From Profftia sp020342455 (GTDB lineage: Bacteria; Pseudomonadota; Gammaproteobacteria; Enterobacterales; Enterobacteriaceae), in NCBI RefSeq assembly GCF_020342455.1, contig NZ_CP080506.1, forward strand, positions 1,054,001 to 1,118,000: 64,000 nt of DNA, written 5' to 3'. Each line of letters begins with the position of its first letter. Position 1 is the first letter of the stretch. Shown here one piece after another: positions 62,701 to 64,000 of this stretch. A program made the position numbers and the translations under genes. Below the pieces are notes generated by a model, which searched no databases, was not told the origin of the DNA, and saw only the letters and a program-made list of their open reading frames with translations.

Positions 62701-63933
62701 GATATCCCATACAATAGCTTCTTCACGCTCAACCATTTTTTTGGCAGCTTTAATGGTTGTAGAAAGACCACGCATTTCTAACTTGCCATAAATGAATGGC
62801 TTAAAAAGCTCTAAAGCCATTTTTTTAGGTAGACCGCACTGGTGTAAACGTAAATACGGACCTACAGTAATTACAGAACGACCAGAGTAATCAACACGTT
62901 TACCTAAAAGATTTTGACGGAAACGACCTTGTTTACCTTTAATCATATCCGCTAAAGATTTCAGAGGACGTTTATTGGAGCCAGTTATTGCGCGACCACG
63001 ACGACCATTATCTAATAAGGCGTCAACTGCTTCTTGAAGCATACGTTTTTCATTACGTACAATTATATCAGGAGCAGCTAAATCTAAAAGACGTTTTAAT
63101 CTGTTGTTACGGTTAATAACACGACGATATAAATCGTTCAAGTCGGAAGTAGCAAAACGACCGCCATCTAAAGGTACTAATGGGCGTAGTTCTGGTGGCA
63201 AGACCGGAAGAACGGTGAGAATCATCCATTCTGGTTTATTATCAGAATAAATAAAAGATTCTAATAATTTTATGCGCTTGGTCATTTTTTTACGTTTAGT
63301 TTCGGAGTGAGTTATCTTTAATTCTTCGCGTAAATACTCACATTCGTCTTCTAAAACCATATTTTTCAACAAGCATTGTATAGCTTCAGCTCCCATCTTT
63401 GCTTCAAACTCATCACCAAACTCTTCAAGAGCATCTAGATATTGCTCTTCAGTTAAAATTTGGCGACGTTCTAAATGAGTCATACCACATTCGACTACTA
63501 CATATGATTCAAAATAAAGTACGCGCTCAATATCGCGTAGCGGCATATCTAAAAGTAAACCTATACGAGATGGCAGTGATTTTAGAAACCAAATATGAGC
63601 AGTGGGAGAGGCTAATTCAATATGACCCATACGCTCGCGACGTACCTTTGTTTGAGTCACCTCAACGCCACATTTTTCACAGATAACACCACGATGTTTT
63701 AATCTTTTATACTTACCACAAAGACATTCGTAATCTTTTACTGGCCCAAAGATACGGGCACAAAAAAGACCGTCGCGCTCTGGTTTAAACGTACGATAAT
63801 TGATGGTTTCCGGCTTTTTTACTTCACCGAAAGACCAAGAACGGATCATATCTGGCGAGGCCAGAGAAATCTTGATTGCATCAAACTCTTCAGTCTTGGT
63901 TTGAGCTTTCAGAAACTTTAGTAAGTCTTTCAC
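59707..63933 (-). CDS. rpoC: RNA polymerase beta' subunit
   Basis: Catalytic subunit of RNA polymerase. I set the start at the GTG at 63933, giving 1408 residues (E. coli 1407) and beginning with the E. coli sequence (V/M)KDLLKFLKAQTKTEEFDAI. AGGAG lies 7 bases upstream, so the earlier ATG at 63963, which adds 10 unrelated residues, was rejected. The magnesium triad D460, D462, D464 is in NADFDGDQ. The N-terminal zinc site is in CLCGKYKRLKHRGVICEKC; the second zinc site includes CETDFGVCAHC. The C-terminal tail is diverged, as expected. rpoB should lie immediately right of the window. Confidence 0.98.
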   Translation of the reverse strand: MKDLLKFLKAQTKTEEFDAIKISLASPDMIRSWSFGEVKKPETINYRTFKPERDGLFCARIFGPVKDYECLCGKYKRLKHRGVICEKCGVEVTQTKVRRERMGHIELASPTAHIWFLKSLPSRIGLLLDMPLRDIERVLYFESYVVVECGMTHLERRQILTEEQYLDALEEFGDEFEAKMGAEAIQCLLKNMVLEDECEYLREELKITHSETKRKKMTKRIKLLESFIYSDNKPEWMILTVLPVLPPELRPLVPLDGGRFATSDLNDLYRRVINRNNRLKRLLDLAAPDIIVRNEKRMLQEAVDALLDNGRRGRAITGSNKRPLKSLADMIKGKQGRFRQNLLGKRVDYSGRSVITVGPYLRLHQCGLPKKMALELFKPFIYGKLEMRGLSTTIKAAKKMVEREEAIVWDILDEVIREHPVMLNRAPTLHRLGIQAFEPLLIEGKAIQLHPLVCAAYNADFDGDQMAVHVPLTLEAQLEARALMMSTNNILSPANGEPIIVPSQDVVLGLYYMTRDCVNAKGEGMVLSSPKEAERIYRAGLASLHARVKVRITQTEKNVKGTWVDTTSVIDTTIGRAILWMIVPSGLPYTIVNQLLGKKAISKMLNICYRILGLKPTVIFADQIMYTGFAYAARSGASVGIDDMVIPEKKVEIISEAEVEVADIQEQFQSGLVTAGERYNKVIDIWAAANERVAKAMMKNISTELVMNKENKEERQVSFNSIFMMADSGARGSAAQIRQLAGMRGLMAKPDGSIIETPITANFREGLNVLQYFISTHGARKGLADTALKTANSGYLTRRLVDVAQDLVVIEDDCGTHNGIIMTPVIEGGDVKEPLRDRVLGRVTAEEVIKPGTTEILVSRNILLHEELCDMLELYSVDIIKVRSVVTCETDFGVCAHCYGRDLARGHLINKGEAIGVIAAQSIGEPGTQLTMRTFHIGGAASRAAAESSIQVKNQGNLQLNNAKFVLNSDNKLVITSRNTELKLIDKFGRTKESYKVPYGAIMAKGDGAEVNGGDTVVNWDPHTMPVVSEVSGFLRFIDIIDTQTITRQTDELTGLSSLVVLDSAERTGNSKDLRPALKIVDIKGKDVLIPGTDIAAQYFLPGKSIVQLSDTAKIYAGDTLARIPQESGGTKDITGGLPRVVDLFEARRPKEPAILAEITGIISFGKETKGKRRLVITPLDGSDPYEEMIPKWRQLNVFEGERVERGDVVSDGPESPHDILRLRGIHAVTRYITNEVQDVYRLQGVKINDKHIEVIVRQMLRKATIEGSSNCEFLEGEQVEFSRIKIANRYLEDNSKIMTTYSRDLLGITKASLATESFISAASFQETTRVLTEAAVAGKGDELRGLKENVIVGRLIPAGTGYSYHKDRTRRKAQDDSLVEIPQVSAEEATANLAELLNADTNTDDRH

Positions 63934-64000
63934 TAATTGGCTCCTGTCGGAGTTAAGACCCATTGGAATTTAAATACCTTCAATACTTTTATAATTAGCA
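63934..64000 (-). promoter_or_regulatory. rpoB-rpoC spacer with rpoC ribosome binding site
   Basis: The stretch just before the rpoC GTG reads TTAACTCCGACAGGAGCCAA on the minus strand, which closely resembles the E. coli rpoB-rpoC spacer as I remember it. The Shine-Dalgarno GGAG can pair with CTCC four bases earlier. The rpoB stop is not visible within the remaining bases. Confidence 0.6.

Noticed and set aside
63399..63686. Plus-strand ORF of 95 codons
   Set aside because: Antisense shadow of strongly conserved rpoC sequence; no homology to a known protein.
63934..63963. ATG start for rpoC
   Set aside because: The ten added residues translate the conserved spacer and Shine-Dalgarno; GTG at 63933 matches E. 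coli.
1..64000. tRNA, rRNA, CRISPR or intact insertion sequence
   Set aside because: I scanned the gaps for T-loop-like GC patches, regularly spaced direct repeats and transposase motifs and found none that hold up. Most short inverted repeats of pure A and T were also ignored because they are expected by chance at this composition.

Overview
The window looks like part of the reduced chromosome of an Enterobacterales insect endosymbiont. Thirty protein genes appear intact, and each is recognisable as an orthologue of an Escherichia coli gene at close to full length. They sit in extremely AT-rich DNA. By summing gene lengths I get about 37.1 kb coding out of 64 kb (about 58 percent), which is low for a bacterium. 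Two long gaps still hold readable gene relics (aspC and pyrG), so at least part of the non-coding DNA is eroded genes. I saw no tRNA, rRNA, CRISPR array, prophage or intact insertion sequence. Species cannot be named from the sequence.

Layout: gmk and dnaQ (minus strand, 0-2.5 kb); nrdA-nrdB (plus, 4.1-7.7 kb); waaA-coaD (minus, 8.3-10.1 kb); waaG inside a large diverged inverted repeat, then a WaaI/WaaO-type transferase (12.2-16.1 kb); prlC (18.3-20.3 kb); djlA divergent from lptD-surA (21.9-27.8 kb); pncB and lpxL (minus), then hldE, gmhA, kdsD, lptC-lptA-lptB (plus, 32.0-38.5 kb); asnS, ompF, aspC relic (39.2-43.4 kb); mtr and trhO (45.2-48.9 kb); pyrG relic and eno (49.2-52.0 kb); yadG-yadH (52.9-54.6 kb); typA, pfkA and rpoC (minus, 55.6-63.9 kb). 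Local order often matches E. coli: waaA-coaD, djlA/lptD-surA, kdsD-(kdsC)-lptCAB, asnS-ompF-aspC and pyrG-eno.

The strongest functional theme is the outer membrane. About half of the genes build or export lipopolysaccharide or outer-membrane proteins: kdsD for Kdo, gmhA and hldE for heptose, waaA, waaG and waaI for the core, lpxL for lipid A acylation, lptA/B/C/D for transport, and surA and ompF for protein assembly and permeability. A symbiont that keeps this set probably still presents a real LPS surface. kdsC appears to be lost from inside the kds-lpt cluster. The remaining genes cover nucleotide supply (gmk, nrdAB), replication fidelity (dnaQ), glycolysis (pfkA, eno), cofactors (coaD, pncB), translation (asnS, typA, trhO), transcription (rpoC), tryptophan import (mtr) and proteolysis (prlC).

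Features that standard annotation would miss: a 98-bp perfect palindrome right after ompF; an inverted repeat with arms of roughly 1 kb around waaG; a kdsD leader with an overlapping 17-codon ORF and competing hairpins over the ribosome binding site; and amino-acid oddities in YadG, LptD and Mtr. Comparisons with E. coli proteins are from memory of those sequences, not from a database search.
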